Source: Thermodesulfovibrionales bacterium (GTDB lineage: Bacteria > Nitrospirota > Thermodesulfovibrionia > Thermodesulfovibrionales > UBA1546). From it: a stretch of DNA of 7,183 bases. The translations under genes and the position numbers were made by a program. Shown here in pieces: positions 6,897 through 7,183 of the stretch. The DNA lies in NCBI GenBank assembly GCA_030018605.1, contig JASEHP010000080.1, positions 1-7,183 on the forward strand, in the 5' to 3' direction. Below the pieces are notes generated by a model that was not told the origin of the DNA, ran no database searches, and saw only the letters and a list, made by a program, of their open reading frames with translations. Every line of letters starts with the position of its first letter. The stretch's first letter is position 1.

Positions 6897-7118
6897 TCAT
6901 TTTAGCATATATTGAGTCTTAGTTCGCAGATTAATAAAAACAAACTCTTCAGAAAATCTCTTCTGACACCACTTCTTCATCATCGGCAATATTTCAGGAT
7001 TAAGTTGCCGCTCATCTTCCTTTCTCGTTCTGGTTCTCTCAATCAACAGATTTGCCGAAAACGTTCGACGAATAACAAGAGGCACCCTTTCACAATCAAT
7101 GACACGATATACAAGGGG
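6897..7118 (-). pseudogene. Remnant of a tyrosine recombinase (phage-type integrase), core fragment only
   Basis: An open frame between TAA (7119-7121) and TGA (6897-6899) encodes about 73 residues including VIDCERVPLVIRRTFSANL, LIERTRTRKEDERQLNPEI and FVFINLRTKTQYM. This resembles the stretch of tyrosine recombinases after the first catalytic arginine, with typical wording of the form 'IDFE..VITIRRTFS..LIERTKT.KER.IPLNPEL...FVFINPRTGKPY'. The box I arginine, the H-x-x-R block and the catalytic tyrosine are all absent, so it cannot be a working enzyme. No start with a ribosome site is evident; GTG at 7085 is the only candidate I see. It lies in the same frame as purF, separated by TGA and one AGA codon. 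Family assignment is from remembered patterns. The alternative is an unrelated short hypothetical protein co-transcribed with purF. Confidence 0.5.
6899..6909 (-). promoter_or_regulatory. Extended -10 promoter for purF
   Basis: On the - strand this reads TATGCTAAAAT, one mismatch from the extended -10 consensus. The hexamer TAAAAT is at 6904-6899. Five bases separate it from the purF ATG, so transcription would begin at or almost at the start codon. No -35 match is seen at normal spacing. It has the same form and nearly the same position as the purL promoter. The element overlaps the last codons and stop of the integrase-like fragment upstream. Confidence 0.45.
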
Positions 7119-7136
7119 TTAGTTGAGATCGTGTCA
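7100..7136. repeat. 9-bp perfect inverted repeat, 19-bp spacer
   Basis: TGACACGAT (7100-7108) and ATCGTGTCA (7128-7136) are exact reverse complements. The left arm lies within the open integrase-like frame and the right arm beyond its upstream stop. On the - strand the arm includes TTGACA, a -35-like word, but I see no good -10 at 16-18 nt. It could be an operator, a recombination-site relic or a rearrangement scar. The remaining bases to 7183 show nothing I can assign. Confidence 0.45.
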
Positions 7137-7183
7137 AATCATTTAACATGGTAACCGAAGCTTCTTCTGTTGAATCATGAAAA

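Noticed and set aside
6894..6930. Purine riboswitch or PurR-type operator upstream of purF
   Set aside because: The space is too short for a riboswitch ahead of the likely start, and I see no purine-aptamer elements or PurR-box-like palindrome.
7107..7138. Promoter from TTGACA in the inverted repeat arm reading left (- strand)
   Set aside because: No acceptable -10 hexamer at 16-18 nt; the best candidate, TATATC, is 20 nt away.
6912..7154. + strand frame of about 80 residues right of purF
   Set aside because: No recognisable family and no ribosome site; it is antisense to the integrase-like fragment, which reads more like protein.

Overview
The window carries three purine-biosynthesis genes from a bacterium. 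A purB cut off by the left edge is followed on the + strand by a very large purL. A complete purF lies on the - strand and ends tail-to-tail against purL. Base composition is moderate (I judge mid-40s % GC by eye), starts are ATG, and every gene is intact in frame where visible. The single-chain PurL and the Fe-S/propeptide type of PurF show it is bacterial but do not fix the phylum. An uncultured anaerobe of the Nitrospirota or Desulfobacterota kind would fit, but that is a weak inference.

Layout: 2-1270 purB (adenylosuccinate lyase, about ten N-terminal residues missing). 1271-1369 is a 99-nt gap with a small perfect hairpin and a perfect extended -10 promoter just before purL. 1370-5497 is purL (FGAR amidotransferase, 1375 aa, closer in wording to the animal enzyme than to the E. 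coli one). 5490-6893 (-) is purF (PRPP amidotransferase, 467 aa), overlapping purL by 8 nt. 6894-7183 holds what looks like a broken tyrosine-recombinase (integrase) fragment on the - strand, whose last codons contain a promoter-like sequence for purF. A 9-bp inverted repeat lies beyond it.

Together the genes cover step 1 of purine synthesis (PurF: PRPP to phosphoribosylamine), step 4 (PurL: FGAR to FGAM) and step 8 plus the last step to AMP (PurB).

The most unusual content is inside purL. Its reading frame contains short tandem arrays with 7- or 8-bp units (ACGCATC, GCGTCAA, ACTCATC/ACTCGTC, AGGGTCAA, ACTCCGA) and two further non-conserved inserts. Each sits where a family member I know (human PFAS, recalled from memory) is shorter. 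Read on the opposite strand, most of the units share a TGAY core. This looks like a family of short repeats that has repeatedly entered a housekeeping gene without breaking it. A second notable point is that purL and purF both have a TATGN-TAWAAT promoter element 5 to 8 nt before the ATG and no convincing Shine-Dalgarno, which suggests leaderless mRNAs.
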